Shown here: positions 37,418 to 46,046 of the stretch, in pieces
How positions within the stretch are numbered: position 1 is the first letter of the stretch
Layout of the letters: every line of letters starts with the position of its first letter
Assembly (NCBI GenBank): GCA_963777915.1
Contig: CAVZSH010000005.1
Coordinates: 620,001-684,000, forward strand
DNA: 64,000 nt
Direction: 5' to 3'
DNA from: CAVUPF01 sp963777915
GTDB lineage: Bacteria > Actinomycetota > Thermoleophilia > Solirubrobacterales > 70-9
Notes under the pieces: model-generated
Seen by the model: only the letters and a program-made list of their open reading frames with translations
Databases searched by the model: none
Told to the model about the DNA's origin: nothing
Translations under genes and position numbers: made by a program

Positions 37418-37888
37418 ATGGACGTTCTGGTCCTCATAGACAAGCTGGACGACGTCGTCCACAACGCGCGTCCCGTCCCGCTGACGGATCAGGTGCGCGT
37501 GGACCGCGAGGAGATCTACGACCTCCTCGACCAGATGCGGGCGACGATCCCCGAGGAGATCAAGCAAGCGCGCTGGATCGTCAAGGAGCGCCAGGAGATG
37601 CTGGCCGAGGCGAAGCGGGAGGCGGAGCGAATCGTCCGCGAGGCCCGCGAGCAGCAGGCTCGCCTGATCTCCGACGAGGAGGTCACCAAGCAGGCCGAGC
37701 GAGCGGCCGACGAGATCGTCGAGGACGCGCGGACCCGCGAGCGTGAGATCCGGCTTGGTGCCGAGGACTATGCCGATGAGATCCTCAACACGCTCGAGGT
37801 CAACCTCCAGAAGTTCCTTGCCGCCGTCCAGCGGGGTCGGGACCGGCTCGCCGGTCGCGACGAAGAGCCGGCTGAGATCGAGCAGTAG
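37418..37888 (+). CDS. SepIVA/DivIVA-like coiled-coil protein
   Basis: A 156-residue protein that is almost wholly charged coiled coil (residues 45-130: EIKQARWIVKERQEMLAEAK and on). The start MDVLVLIDKLDDVVHNARPVPL resembles the short DivIVA-type domain of mycobacterial SepIVA. In Mycobacterium that gene also lies just before the DUF177 and rnc genes. SepIVA proteins are tied to septation and cell-wall growth. Assignment rests on the start motif, coiled coil and synteny. Confidence 0.75.
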   Translation: MDVLVLIDKLDDVVHNARPVPLTDQVRVDREEIYDLLDQMRATIPEEIKQARWIVKERQEMLAEAKREAERIVREAREQQARLISDEEVTKQAERAADEIVEDARTREREIRLGAEDYADEILNTLEVNLQKFLAAVQRGRDRLAGRDEEPAEIEQ

Positions 37889-37889
37889 C

Positions 37890-38411
37890 TCAGTAGGTCG
37901 CTCGGAACACTGCGAGATTGCCGGCTTGCCAGGTGATCTCGCCCCCGGACCACTCGAGCATCTCGCCCAGCGCGTCGGGCTCGATCACCTCGCCGATCAC
38001 CAGGGAGCGGGACTGCTCTCTTACGCGGCGGAAGAGGGCTTGCTTTTGGGCATCGTCGAGCAGGTTGAGCGAGAGCACCGAGATGACCAGGTCCCAGGGG
38101 CCATCGGGGAGCGGGTCCTCCATACGGGCCAGTTGGACGTCGTCGTAGGTCTCGCGGGCGCGGAAGACCATGTCGGGGCTGGAGTCGAGGCCGACGACCC
38201 AGGCGTCCGGATGGGCTTCGATCAGGCGGCGGGTCGTCTCACCCGTTCCCATGCCGAGCTCCAAGACGCGGTCGGGTGGGAAGGGGATTGCAGCCACCGC
38301 CTGTTCTTGCAGCTCGTCATAGCGGGGCAGCTCGGAACGAATCCGCTCGAGGTAGATCTCCGGTGTCCAGTCGAATTGGCCCATCTCGTAATCTCGTCCT
38401 GAGGTGTCCAT
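37890..38411 (-). CDS. class I SAM-dependent methyltransferase
   Basis: A 173-residue protein with the SAM-binding motif VLELGMGTGETTRRLIEAHP, an acidic VVGLDSSPDM and LVISVLSLNLLDD at motif IV. Substrate unknown. The frame extends to 38462, but the ATG at 38411 avoids covering the DUF177 start and gives a normal N terminus. The gene is convergent with the SepIVA-like gene and divergent from DUF177. Confidence 0.78.
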   Translation of the reverse strand: MDTSGRDYEMGQFDWTPEIYLERIRSELPRYDELQEQAVAAIPFPPDRVLELGMGTGETTRRLIEAHPDAWVVGLDSSPDMVFRARETYDDVQLARMEDPLPDGPWDLVISVLSLNLLDDAQKQALFRRVREQSRSLVIGEVIEPDALGEMLEWSGGEITWQAGNLAVFRATY

Positions 38412-38442
38412 CGTAAGTCTCGTCGCAGCGGGAGGAGCGGCC

Positions 38443-38967
38443 ATGAAACACACGCCCACCACGATCGTCGACCTCTCCCGCCTCTCGCTGTCCTATGGCG
38501 AGGGAAGGCGGCTGGACGTTCCGGTCCGACTTGACTCGCTGCAGCTGGGCGGGCAGCCCTACGCGGCGAATCCCGAGACGGTCGTGGCGTGCCTTGACAT
38601 CTCCCGCACCAGCGGCGGCTACGCCTTGCGCTTGCGCGTCTCCGTCCACGTCGAGGGCCCGTGCATGCGCTGCCTGGCTCCGGCTGGCATCGACCTGGAG
38701 ATCGACGCCCGCGAGGTGGACCAGCACGACACCGATGACGAGGAGCTGTGCAGCCCCTACGTCGAGAAGGACGAGCTCGATATCGGCCGCTGGGCCCACG
38801 ATGCCAGCGCCCTCGCCATCCCAGCCCAGTTCCTGTGCCGCACCGACTGCGCCGGGCTCTGCCCGTCCTGCGGTGAGTCCCTCAGCGACGCCGACCCGTC
38901 GGCTCACGAGCACGACACACGTGACGATCCCCGCTGGGACAAGCTCAAGGGCTTGAAGCTGGAGTAG
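38443..38967 (+). CDS. DUF177 (YceD-like) protein
   Basis: A 174-residue protein with the DUF177 pattern: VEGPCMRCLAPAGIDLEI and a C-terminal CRTDCAGLCPSCGESL. It precedes rpmF as in most bacteria. YceD-family proteins are linked to rRNA and ribosome supply. The ATG at 38443 has a strong GGGAGGAG at 38430-38437, five bases upstream; a longer open frame from 38404 is unlikely. Confidence 0.9.
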   Translation: MKHTPTTIVDLSRLSLSYGEGRRLDVPVRLDSLQLGGQPYAANPETVVACLDISRTSGGYALRLRVSVHVEGPCMRCLAPAGIDLEIDAREVDQHDTDDEELCSPYVEKDELDIGRWAHDASALAIPAQFLCRTDCAGLCPSCGESLSDADPSAHEHDTRDDPRWDKLKGLKLE

Positions 38968-38980
38968 CATTCCGCGCCCG

Positions 38981-39196
38981 ATGGCCGTCCCGAAGAAGAG
39001 AACGTCAAGTGCTCGCCGCGACAAGCGACGCGCTACGCACAAAGCGGCCAAGCCTCGCCTCAACGAGTGCCCGCGCTGTCACAGCCCGCGACTGCCGCAC
39101 CGAGTCTGCCCCACCTGCGGCACCTATGCCGGGCGTGAGGTGATCTCACACAAAGTCACCGAAGCTCCGGCGGCGCCCTCCGACTCCCAGGACTGA
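38981..39196 (+). CDS. rpmF: 50S ribosomal protein L32
   Basis: A 71-residue zinc-ribbon L32 with MAVPKKRTSSARRDKRRA, then CPRCHSPRLPHRVCPTCG. The C-terminal tail of about 15 residues is longer and more acidic than usual. The stop overlaps the plsX ATG (TGATG). Confidence 0.95.
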   Translation: MAVPKKRTSSARRDKRRATHKAAKPRLNECPRCHSPRLPHRVCPTCGTYAGREVISHKVTEAPAAPSDSQD

Positions 39197-40224
39197 TGCC
39201 CGCTGGCCGGGGCGTGAGGGTTGCCCTCGACGGCTTCGGGGCGGAGCGGGGATTCGGCACGCTTGCCGAGGGCGCCCGGCTCGCCGCCGCAGACGGGATC
39301 CAGGTGCGGGTATTTGGCCCGCCCGCCGAGCTGGGGCTGGAGGGGGTCGAGGGAGTCGAGGTGATTCCGACCTCGGAGTGGATCTCAAACGAAGAGGATC
39401 CCATTGCGGCGGTTCGCTCCAGGTCGCAGGCCTCGGTGGTGCTGGCGGCCCGCGACGTCGCCGAGGGCCGCTCCGCGGCGCTGGCCAGCGCCGGCTCGAC
39501 CGGGGCGACGATGGCGGCCGCCACCTTTGGCCTGCGGCGCCTTCGCGGCGTGCAGCGACCGGCGCTGGCGGTGCGAGTGCCGGTCCCCGGCAAGGCGGTG
39601 CTCTTCCTCGACGTCGGCGCCAACCTCGAGGCGCGCGCCCAGCATCTAATCCAGTTCGCCTTCCTTGGCGCTGCCTTCAGCGCTGCGGTGCTGGGTGTCG
39701 AGCGACCCACGGTTGGTCTGCTTTCGGTCGGCGAGGAGGCAGGCAAGGGGCGTCAGGAGGTAGTCGCCGCGCACGAGGCGCTTGCCAAGGCGGGCGCAAT
39801 CGAGTTCGCCGGCAACATCGAGGGCCGCGATCTGCCGGCCGGAGCCGCCGATGTCGTCGTAACGGACGGCTTCACCGGCAACGTCGCGCTGAAGCTGATG
39901 GAGGGGACGGCTCGCGCGATCACCGTCGCGATCCGCGAAGCGGTGCGCACCAAGCCGCTTGCCGCGGCGGGTGGGTTGCTGATGCGCCCGGCGCTCGGCG
40001 CCTTGCGCCGCGGCCTGGACCCCGACACCACCGGCGGCGCAATCCTGCTCGGCCTGCGCGGGGTCGCCGTGGTCGGACACGGCAACTCCGAGGCCGAGGG
40101 AATCGCCAACGCGGTGCGGCTGGCGGCGCGCTGCGCCGAGCTCGACGCGGTCGGCCGCACCGCAGCGCTGATGGACGATGCGGACGTGACGCGCGGCTCG
40201 CTCGCCGCCACCACCGACGCGTGA
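39196..40224 (+). CDS. plsX: phosphate acyltransferase PlsX, divergent N terminus
   Basis: A 342-residue PlsX that makes acyl-phosphate from acyl-ACP for phospholipid synthesis. Family motifs are SAGSTGATMAAATFGLRRL, LFLDVGANLEA, VGLLSVGEEAGKG and VVTDGFTGNVALKLMEG. The N terminus reads VRVALDGFGAERGFGTLAEGA in place of the usual DAMGGDxAP motif, so the first motif is degenerate. It sits in the conserved rpmF-plsX-acpP-rnc block. Confidence 0.9.
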   Translation: MPAGRGVRVALDGFGAERGFGTLAEGARLAAADGIQVRVFGPPAELGLEGVEGVEVIPTSEWISNEEDPIAAVRSRSQASVVLAARDVAEGRSAALASAGSTGATMAAATFGLRRLRGVQRPALAVRVPVPGKAVLFLDVGANLEARAQHLIQFAFLGAAFSAAVLGVERPTVGLLSVGEEAGKGRQEVVAAHEALAKAGAIEFAGNIEGRDLPAGAADVVVTDGFTGNVALKLMEGTARAITVAIREAVRTKPLAAAGGLLMRPALGALRRGLDPDTTGGAILLGLRGVAVVGHGNSEAEGIANAVRLAARCAELDAVGRTAALMDDADVTRGSLAATTDA

Positions 40225-40236
40225 TAGGAAGGAGGC

Positions 40237-40482
40237 ATGACCCACGACGAAGTCCTCGACCTGGTCCGCTCCCATCTTGCCGAGGAGCTCGAGGTTGAGC
40301 CGGCGAGGATCGTCGAGGGGACCCTCTTCAAGGAGGATCTCGATGCCGACTCACTCGACCTCTATGAGCTGGTGATGGAGCTGGAGGACCGTTACGGGAT
40401 CTCCGTCTCCGAGGAGCAGGCGGCGAAGCTCAAGACGGTTGGCGAGGCGGTGGCCTTTGTCCTCCAAAATGCCTCGGCCTGA
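40237..40482 (+). CDS. acpP: acyl carrier protein
   Basis: An 81-residue carrier. The phosphopantetheine serine is in EDLDADSLDLYELVMELED, near residue 37. The start follows a purine-rich AGGAAGGAGG at 40226-40235, one of the strongest ribosome binding sites in the window. It carries acyl chains between fatty acid synthesis and PlsX. Confidence 0.96.
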   Translation: MTHDEVLDLVRSHLAEELEVEPARIVEGTLFKEDLDADSLDLYELVMELEDRYGISVSEEQAAKLKTVGEAVAFVLQNASA

Positions 40483-41182
40483 GCAGGCGGCCGCGGAGGC
40501 CGACTCGGCCGTCGCTTCGCTTGCCGCTCTGATCGAAGACCTGCCGGTCGACCTGAGGAGCCAGGCGTTGACCCATTCCTCCTGGACCGAGGACCGCGTC
40601 GCCTCCTTTGAGCGGCTCGCCTTCCTCGGCGACAGCGTGCTGGGGCTCTCGGTCGCCTCCAACCTGTTCGACCGCTTCCCGGACCTCGACTCCGGCGGCC
40701 TCACCAAGGTTCACAACCAGGCGGTTAGCGGCGTCTCCTGTGCCGAGGTCGGACGCCTGCTCGGGGTGCCGGGGATGCTTCGGAAGGCCGAGCCGGCTGA
40801 GGGGCCGGCGGTGATTCCGGCCGAGGTCCTACTCGGCGGTGAGCGACCGCTACCGGAGGCAACCGAGGCGCTGATCGGCGCCTGCCACCTCGCCTTCGGC
40901 TTCGAGCGGACCGCTGCGGCGGTGGGGGAGGCGTTCGCGTTGCGGATCGAGCACGCAGCCGAGACCAGGATCGACTTCAAGTCCGCTCTGCAGGAGCTGT
41001 TGGCGCAGCGCGGCGCGCGCGTAGGCTATGAGGTTCTTGCCGCGACTGGCCCCCCGCACCGGCGCACCTTCGAGGTGGCGGCGATCGTCGACTCCGAGCG
41101 AGTCGGGGAAGGCGAGGGCCGCAGCAAGAAGGCGGCTGAGCAGGCAGCAGCCGAGCAGGCGCTGGGGCGGCTCGGAGGCTGA
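40469..41182 (+). CDS. rnc: ribonuclease III
   Basis: A 237-residue double-strand RNase. The endonuclease domain has ALTHSSW, the signature ERLAFLGDSVLGLSVASNL and EATEALIGACHLAFG. The dsRNA-binding domain covers roughly residues 165-237 (DFKSALQELLAQRG, GRSKKAAEQAAAEQAL). The ATG lies within the last codons of acpP (14-base overlap); the frame is open further upstream without homology. Confidence 0.94.
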   Translation: MPRPEQAAAEADSAVASLAALIEDLPVDLRSQALTHSSWTEDRVASFERLAFLGDSVLGLSVASNLFDRFPDLDSGGLTKVHNQAVSGVSCAEVGRLLGVPGMLRKAEPAEGPAVIPAEVLLGGERPLPEATEALIGACHLAFGFERTAAAVGEAFALRIEHAAETRIDFKSALQELLAQRGARVGYEVLAATGPPHRRTFEVAAIVDSERVGEGEGRSKKAAEQAAAEQALGRLGG

Positions 41183-41245
41183 CCGGATGGCTCGCTTTGC
41201 GTCCGACTCAACCGTGAGCCTTAGCGATTGGAGACCGAGGACGAG

Positions 41246-43645
41246 ATGTATCTGAGATCGATCACGATGAAGGGATTCAAGTCGTTTCCCGAACGGGCGA
41301 GGCTGGAGTTCTCGCCCGGCGTCAGCGTGATCGTCGGGCCCAACGGCTCCGGCAAGTCGAACATCACCGATGCGGTGCTGTGGGCGCTTGGCGAGCAAAG
41401 CCCGGGGGCGGTCCGCGGCGCCTCGATGCAGGACGTGATCTCTGCCGGGGGCAAGGGCGTCGGCCAGCGCCGCTCGGCCGAGGTCGAGGTCGTGATCGAT
41501 AACTCCGAAGGCCGCGCCGCGACCGAGTTCTCCGAGATCGCCGTGCGCCGCAGCCTCGATCGCTCCGGCGAGGGAGGCTACCGCCTCAACGGCGCTCGCT
41601 GCCGCCTCGTCGACGTTGTCGAGATCCTCTCCGACGCCAATCTGGGTCGCGAGATGCACTCGGTAATCAGCCAGGGCCGGGTCGAGTCGATCGTCCACTC
41701 CAAGCCCCGCGAGCGACGCCTCCTGGTGGAGGAGGCGGCCGGTCTCGGCAAGCACCGCAAGCGTCGCCGTCGGGCCGAGCTGAAGCTGCGCGCCGCCCGT
41801 GAGAACCTCGACCGAGCGCTCGACCTCGAGCGCGAGGCCCGCTCCCGGCTGCGACCGCTGAAGCGCCAAGCGCAGGCGGCGGAGCTGGGGGTGCGGATCG
41901 AGCGCGAGGAGCTTGGCCTGCGCGGGCGGCTGGTCGCCGAGGAGCTGCGCTTCGGGGCCGACCGGGCGGCCACTGCCGAACAGGCCGCAGAGAAGGCGCG
42001 GGAAAGCCGGAGCGGGGTCGAGGAGCGGCTGGCCGAGGTAAGCGAGCGACGACGCGCCGCCGAGGAGCGCTTCGCCGCCCGCGACCGCGAGCGGACCCAG
42101 GCATGGGGCCTGTTGACCAGGCTGCGCGCTGAGCAGGAGCGCCTCGCGGTGCGCGCCGCGAGCCTTACCGGTCGCGAGGCAGAGTTGGCCGCGGACCTGG
42201 AGGTGCTGCGGGCCGAGCTGGGGCCGCTGACACTCGATCTCGGCGCCGCGGGTGGCGCCCCAGTCGAGCGGGCTCGCAAGCTAGAGGAGGAGCTGAGCGA
42301 GATCGACACTGGCCTGCGGGGTGCCGCCGAGGGACTTGACCGCGCCCGCGCGGTCAAGTCCTCGGAGTCGGGGCGCGAGTCCGCGCTCGGCGCGGTTCGC
42401 AGCGGAGCCGAGCGCGCCGTGCGCCACGCCCGCCGGGCCGAGGGGCTGCTGGGCGAGCGCCACCGCGAGGCACTGCGCGGCCGGGTCACCGCCGGTGAGG
42501 AGTTGCTGTCGGACGTGCGCGATGCCGCAGCCTCGATTGAGGTGGTTGGCGCCGCGATTCGCGCCAGGGTCGAGCGGACCGAGGGCCGGGTGGTCGGCGG
42601 TGCGGGCGATGGTGATGAGATCGCCGAGGAGATGCGGGCCTGCTCAAAGCGCGAATTTGAGCTACAGGCGGAGATGAAAGCCGCATCGGATGAGCTGACC
42701 AAGGCCGAGGTCGAGGCGGCCCACCTCGGCGACCGGCGAGTGGAGGCAGCCAAGGAGCTGGCCTCGATCTCCGAGCGCCTCGGCGAGGCGCTCGGCCCGG
42801 CCGAGCAGGCCATGACGGAGGAGGAGCGGGCCGATACCGACCGTCGGTTGGAGCGCCTGGAGCGCCGCCGCGCTCAGATCGGTCCGATCAACCCGCTGGC
42901 CGAGCGCGAGTACGAGGAGGCCCGCGAGCACGTCGAGGGCCTGGAGTCCCAGCGCGAGGACACCGAGCGGGCGATGCGCGAGCTGGAGACGCTGATCCAC
43001 GATGTCGACCGCGAGATCGAGCGCGCCTTCGAGGAGACATTCGAGGCGACCGCCAGAAACTTCGAGGAGATGATCGAGCACCTCTTCCCCGGCGGGCGGG
43101 GGCGCTTGCGCCGGGTCACACTGCACCCGGTCCGCGACGCCGGCGAGAGCGATACAGAGGAGTCAGACGGCGATGCGGAGGAGCGCGAGGAGCTCGGGGT
43201 TGAGATCGAGGTCACCCCGGCCGGCAAGTCAACCCGCAAGCTCTCGTTGCTCTCCGGTGGTGAGAAGTCGCTGGTCGCGCTCGCCTTCGTCTTTGCCGTC
43301 TTCCTCGCCCGACCCTGCCCCTTCTACATCCTCGACGAGGTCGAGGCGGCGCTCGATGACGCCAACATCGACCGCTTCCTTCAGCTGGTCCGCCGCTTCT
43401 CTGACCGCGCCCAGTTCATCGTCGTCACTCACCAGAAGCGCACGATGGACGCCGCCGACGTGCTCTACGGGGTCAGCATGGGCGGCGACGGGGTCACCAA
43501 GGTCGTCTCTCGTCGCTTGCCGCGAGAGGCGGCGGCGGTCGCCGAGGGGCCGCCGCCCTTCGCTGGCATCGCCACCGGCGCGGATGGTCAGGTCGGTGAG
43601 GACGGCGAGGCGGCCACGCCGCCCGGCTCCGCGGCGGCAGCCTGA
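41246..43645 (+). CDS. smc: chromosome segregation ATPase SMC, short arms and no recognisable hinge
   Basis: The ATPase head is complete. The N terminus has Walker A GPNGSGKSN (residues 31-39) and the Q-loop ISQGRVES. The C terminus has signature LSGGEKSL (669-676), Walker B FYILDEVEAALDD (693-705) and the VVTHQKRTM loop. The conserved QIGPINPLAEREYEEA lies before the C-terminal head. The protein is only 799 residues against about 1150-1200 normally. Arms of roughly 150 residues flank a segment (about 326-456) that shows none of the hinge-domain sequence. The ATG at 41246 gives the standard MYLRSITMKGFKSF start; a TTG at 41228 is possible. It should work with the ScpA and ScpB encoded at 9199-10493. 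Confidence 0.93.
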   Translation: MYLRSITMKGFKSFPERARLEFSPGVSVIVGPNGSGKSNITDAVLWALGEQSPGAVRGASMQDVISAGGKGVGQRRSAEVEVVIDNSEGRAATEFSEIAVRRSLDRSGEGGYRLNGARCRLVDVVEILSDANLGREMHSVISQGRVESIVHSKPRERRLLVEEAAGLGKHRKRRRRAELKLRAARENLDRALDLEREARSRLRPLKRQAQAAELGVRIEREELGLRGRLVAEELRFGADRAATAEQAAEKARESRSGVEERLAEVSERRRAAEERFAARDRERTQAWGLLTRLRAEQERLAVRAASLTGREAELAADLEVLRAELGPLTLDLGAAGGAPVERARKLEEELSEIDTGLRGAAEGLDRARAVKSSESGRESALGAVRSGAERAVRHARRAEGLLGERHREALRGRVTAGEELLSDVRDAAASIEVVGAAIRARVERTEGRVVGGAGDGDEIAEEMRACSKREFELQAEMKAASDELTKAEVEAAHLGDRRVEAAKELASISERLGEALGPAEQAMTEEERADTDRRLERLERRRAQIGPINPLAEREYEEAREHVEGLESQREDTERAMRELETLIHDVDREIERAFEETFEATARNFEEMIEHLFPGGRGRLRRVTLHPVRDAGESDTEESDGDAEEREELGVEIEVTPAGKSTRKLSLLSGGEKSLVALAFVFAVFLARPCPFYILDEVEAALDDANIDRFLQLVRRFSDRAQFIVVTHQKRTMDAADVLYGVSMGGDGVTKVVSRRLPREAAAVAEGPPPFAGIATGADGQVGEDGEAATPPGSAAAA
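42327..42365 (+). repeat. large perfect-to-near-perfect palindrome inside smc
   Basis: The inner 13-base arms GGACTTGACCGCG and CGCGGTCAAGTCC are perfect, with a CCCG loop. With one bulged G the arms reach 17-18 bases. It encodes residues about 361-374, in the middle of the segment where the SMC hinge should be. Confidence 0.85.
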
Positions 43646-43648
43646 TCG

Positions 43649-44647
43649 GTGCCTAGCTCCTGGCAGGACATCTTCGACCTAGGTGCGCGCGAACCCGCGC
43701 AGCCAAGGCCCTCCGGTGAAGCGGTGGGGGAGCGCGGTGGGGTCCTCCGCCGCCTGCGCGAGAGCCTTTCCAAGAGCCGCCAGGCCCTGAGCGAGGAGAT
43801 CTCCGCCAGCTTCTTCGATCGGATCGACGAGGGGACCTGGGAACGGCTCGAGGAGGCGCTGATCTTTGCCGACGCCGGGGCGGCAGTCACCGCGGCCGTG
43901 GTCGAACGACTGGAGCAGGAGGTCGAGTCCGGCGCGGTGTCCGCCGACGGCGGCGCCGTGCGCGGCAGGCTGATCGAGATCCTCGCCGAGGTCGCCTCGA
44001 CTGGTCGGGCGCCGATTGACCTCAGCGGCGATCCGGCGGTGCTATTGATGGTCGGCGTAAACGGCACCGGTAAGACGACGACGATCGGCAAGATCGCCTG
44101 GCATCTCTCGAAGGAGTTCGGGCTCTCGGTCGTCCTTGCCGCGGGCGACACCTACCGCGCCGCGGCGGCTGAGCAGCTCGCCGAGTGGGCCGAGCGGGCC
44201 GGCGCCGATCTGGTCCGCTCAGACCCCGGCGCCGACCCCGGTGCCGTGGCCTTTGATGCGATCTCCGCCGCCCGCGCTCGCGGCGCCGATGTGGTGATCG
44301 TGGATACCGCCGGGCGTCTCCACACCCAGGGCAACCTGATGGACGAGCTGGCTAAGGTGCGCCGGGTGATCGCCAAGCAGATTCCCGAGGCTCCGCACGC
44401 GACGCTGATCTCGATCGACGCGACCACCGGGCAAAACGGCCTGCGCCAGGCGAAGGTCTTCTCCGAAGCGGTCGAGGTAGACGGCGTCGTCCTCACAAAG
44501 CTAGACGGCACGGCGAAAGGCGGCATCGCCTTGGCGATCGCGAGCGAGCTCGGGATCCCCGTGAAGCTGATCGGCGCCGGCGAGTCACTCGAGGACCTAC
44601 GTCCCTTCGATCCGGCCGACTTCGCCCGGGCGCTGCTCGCCGACTGA
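43649..44647 (+). CDS. ftsY: signal recognition particle receptor FtsY
   Basis: A 332-residue SRP GTPase with an N domain and G domain: GVNGTGKTTTIGKIAW, AAGDTYRAAAAEQL, VDTAGRLHTQGNLMDEL and TKLDGTAKGG. The acidic membrane-targeting A domain is reduced to about 30 residues. It docks SRP-bound ribosomes at the membrane. The start is GTG three bases after smc; smc-ftsY-ffh is a common order. Confidence 0.95.
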   Translation: MPSSWQDIFDLGAREPAQPRPSGEAVGERGGVLRRLRESLSKSRQALSEEISASFFDRIDEGTWERLEEALIFADAGAAVTAAVVERLEQEVESGAVSADGGAVRGRLIEILAEVASTGRAPIDLSGDPAVLLMVGVNGTGKTTTIGKIAWHLSKEFGLSVVLAAGDTYRAAAAEQLAEWAERAGADLVRSDPGADPGAVAFDAISAARARGADVVIVDTAGRLHTQGNLMDELAKVRRVIAKQIPEAPHATLISIDATTGQNGLRQAKVFSEAVEVDGVVLTKLDGTAKGGIALAIASELGIPVKLIGAGESLEDLRPFDPADFARALLAD

Positions 44648-44654
44648 CGCCATC

Positions 44655-44660
44655 TAAGCT
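44655..44660 (+). promoter_or_regulatory. -10 box for ffh
   Basis: TAAGCT with an 8-base gap to the ATG at 44669. Confidence 0.45.
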
Positions 44661-44668
44661 GGGAGCCG

Positions 44669-46033
44669 ATGTTCGACCAGCTTTCAGATCGCCTCCAGGC
44701 GACCCTCTCTGAGGTTCGTTCGCGCGGCAAGCTGACCGAGCCTGACGTCGATGCGGCGATGCGGGAGATTCGCCTCGCCCTGCTCGAGGCCGACGTCAAC
44801 TTCAAAGTCGTCAAATCCTTCACCGCCAACCTCAAGGAGCGCTGCCTCGGCTCCGAGGTGCTGGAGAGCCTCGACCCCGGACAGCAGGTGGTGAAGATCG
44901 TCAACGAGGAGCTGACGGTGCTGATGGGAGGGGCGGGACGCGAGCTCGCTTTCGCCTCAAACGGACCCACTGTGATCCTGATGGCCGGCCTGCAGGGCTC
45001 CGGCAAGACGACCGCCTGCGCCAAGCTTGCGCAACACCTCGGCGCCTCGGGAAAAGATGTCGCGCTCGCCGCCTGCGACGTCTATCGGCCCGCGGCGATA
45101 GACCAGCTCGTTGCGGTCGGGGAGCGGGCCGGCGCTCACGTCTATCAGCAGGGAGCAGACCGCGACCCAGTCGAGATCGCCGCGTGGGCGCTGGCCCGCT
45201 CCCGCGAAGAGGACCGTGACGTGCTGATCGTCGACACCGCGGGTCGCCTCCACATCGACGAGGACCTGATGGCCGAGCTATCCAGGATCCGCAAATGCAC
45301 TAAGCCCCACGACGTGCTGCTGGTGGTAGACGCGATGACCGGCCAGGATGCAGTCGGGGTCGCCGAGGCCTTCGCCGAGGCGGCCGAGTTCGACGGGGTG
45401 GTGATGACCAAGCTCGATGGGGACGCCCGCGGCGGCGCTGCGCTGTCGGTCAAGGCGGTGACCGGCAAGCCGATTCTCTTCGTTTCCACCGGCGAGAAGT
45501 TGGAGGACTTCGACCGCTTCCACCCCGACCGAATGGCCTCCCGCATCCTCGGCATGGGCGATGTGCTCAGCCTGATCGAGAGGGCCGAGCAGCAGGTCGA
45601 TGAGAAGCAGGCTCTTGACCTCCAGGAGAAACTGCGCCGCGACCAATTCACGCTCGAGGACTTCCTCCAGCAGATGCGCCAGGTGCGCAAGATGGGCCCG
45701 CTCAGCGGTCTGATTGGGATGCTGCCGGGGATGGGGGCGATGAAGCAGCTGAAGGGCGCCGAGGTCGACGAGGGGGAGCTTGACCGGGTCGAGGCGATCA
45801 TCCTCTCGATGACCCCGGGCGAGCGGGCCGAGCCGGCGAGGATAAACGGCTCGCGCCGCAGGCGGATTGCGACTGGCTCGGGGACCAAGGTCCAGCACGT
45901 CAACCAGCTCGTCAAGCAATTCGACCAGATGCGCAAGCTGATGAGGCAGATGGCCTCAGGCAAGATGCCTGACCCCCAGCAGCTCGCGCAGATGGCCGGG
46001 GGCGCGCCACGGCCAAAGGTCCGCAGGCGCTAA
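44669..46033 (+). CDS. ffh: signal recognition particle protein Ffh
   Basis: A 454-residue SRP54 homologue. The NG domain shows GLQGSGKTTACAKLA, AACDVYRPAAIDQL and VDTAGRLHIDEDLM. The M domain (about residues 325-440) is rich in methionine and glutamine and contains the RINGSRRRRIATGSG RNA-binding stretch. It binds signal peptides and 4.5S RNA; no SRP RNA gene was recognised in the window. Confidence 0.96.
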   Translation: MFDQLSDRLQATLSEVRSRGKLTEPDVDAAMREIRLALLEADVNFKVVKSFTANLKERCLGSEVLESLDPGQQVVKIVNEELTVLMGGAGRELAFASNGPTVILMAGLQGSGKTTACAKLAQHLGASGKDVALAACDVYRPAAIDQLVAVGERAGAHVYQQGADRDPVEIAAWALARSREEDRDVLIVDTAGRLHIDEDLMAELSRIRKCTKPHDVLLVVDAMTGQDAVGVAEAFAEAAEFDGVVMTKLDGDARGGAALSVKAVTGKPILFVSTGEKLEDFDRFHPDRMASRILGMGDVLSLIERAEQQVDEKQALDLQEKLRRDQFTLEDFLQQMRQVRKMGPLSGLIGMLPGMGAMKQLKGAEVDEGELDRVEAIILSMTPGERAEPARINGSRRRRIATGSGTKVQHVNQLVKQFDQMRKLMRQMASGKMPDPQQLAQMAGGAPRPKVRRR

Positions 46034-46036
46034 CCT
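46031..46036 (+). promoter_or_regulatory. -10 box for rpsP
   Basis: TAACCT, whose first bases are the ffh stop codon, with a 10-base gap to the ATG at 46047. Confidence 0.4.
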
Positions 46037-46046
46037 CTCGCGGCTC

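Noticed and set aside
41578..42813. 411-residue serine/arginine-rich frame on the minus strand
   Set aside because: Mirror of the coiled-coil region of smc; composition is purely that of reversed Glu/Ala/Arg codons.
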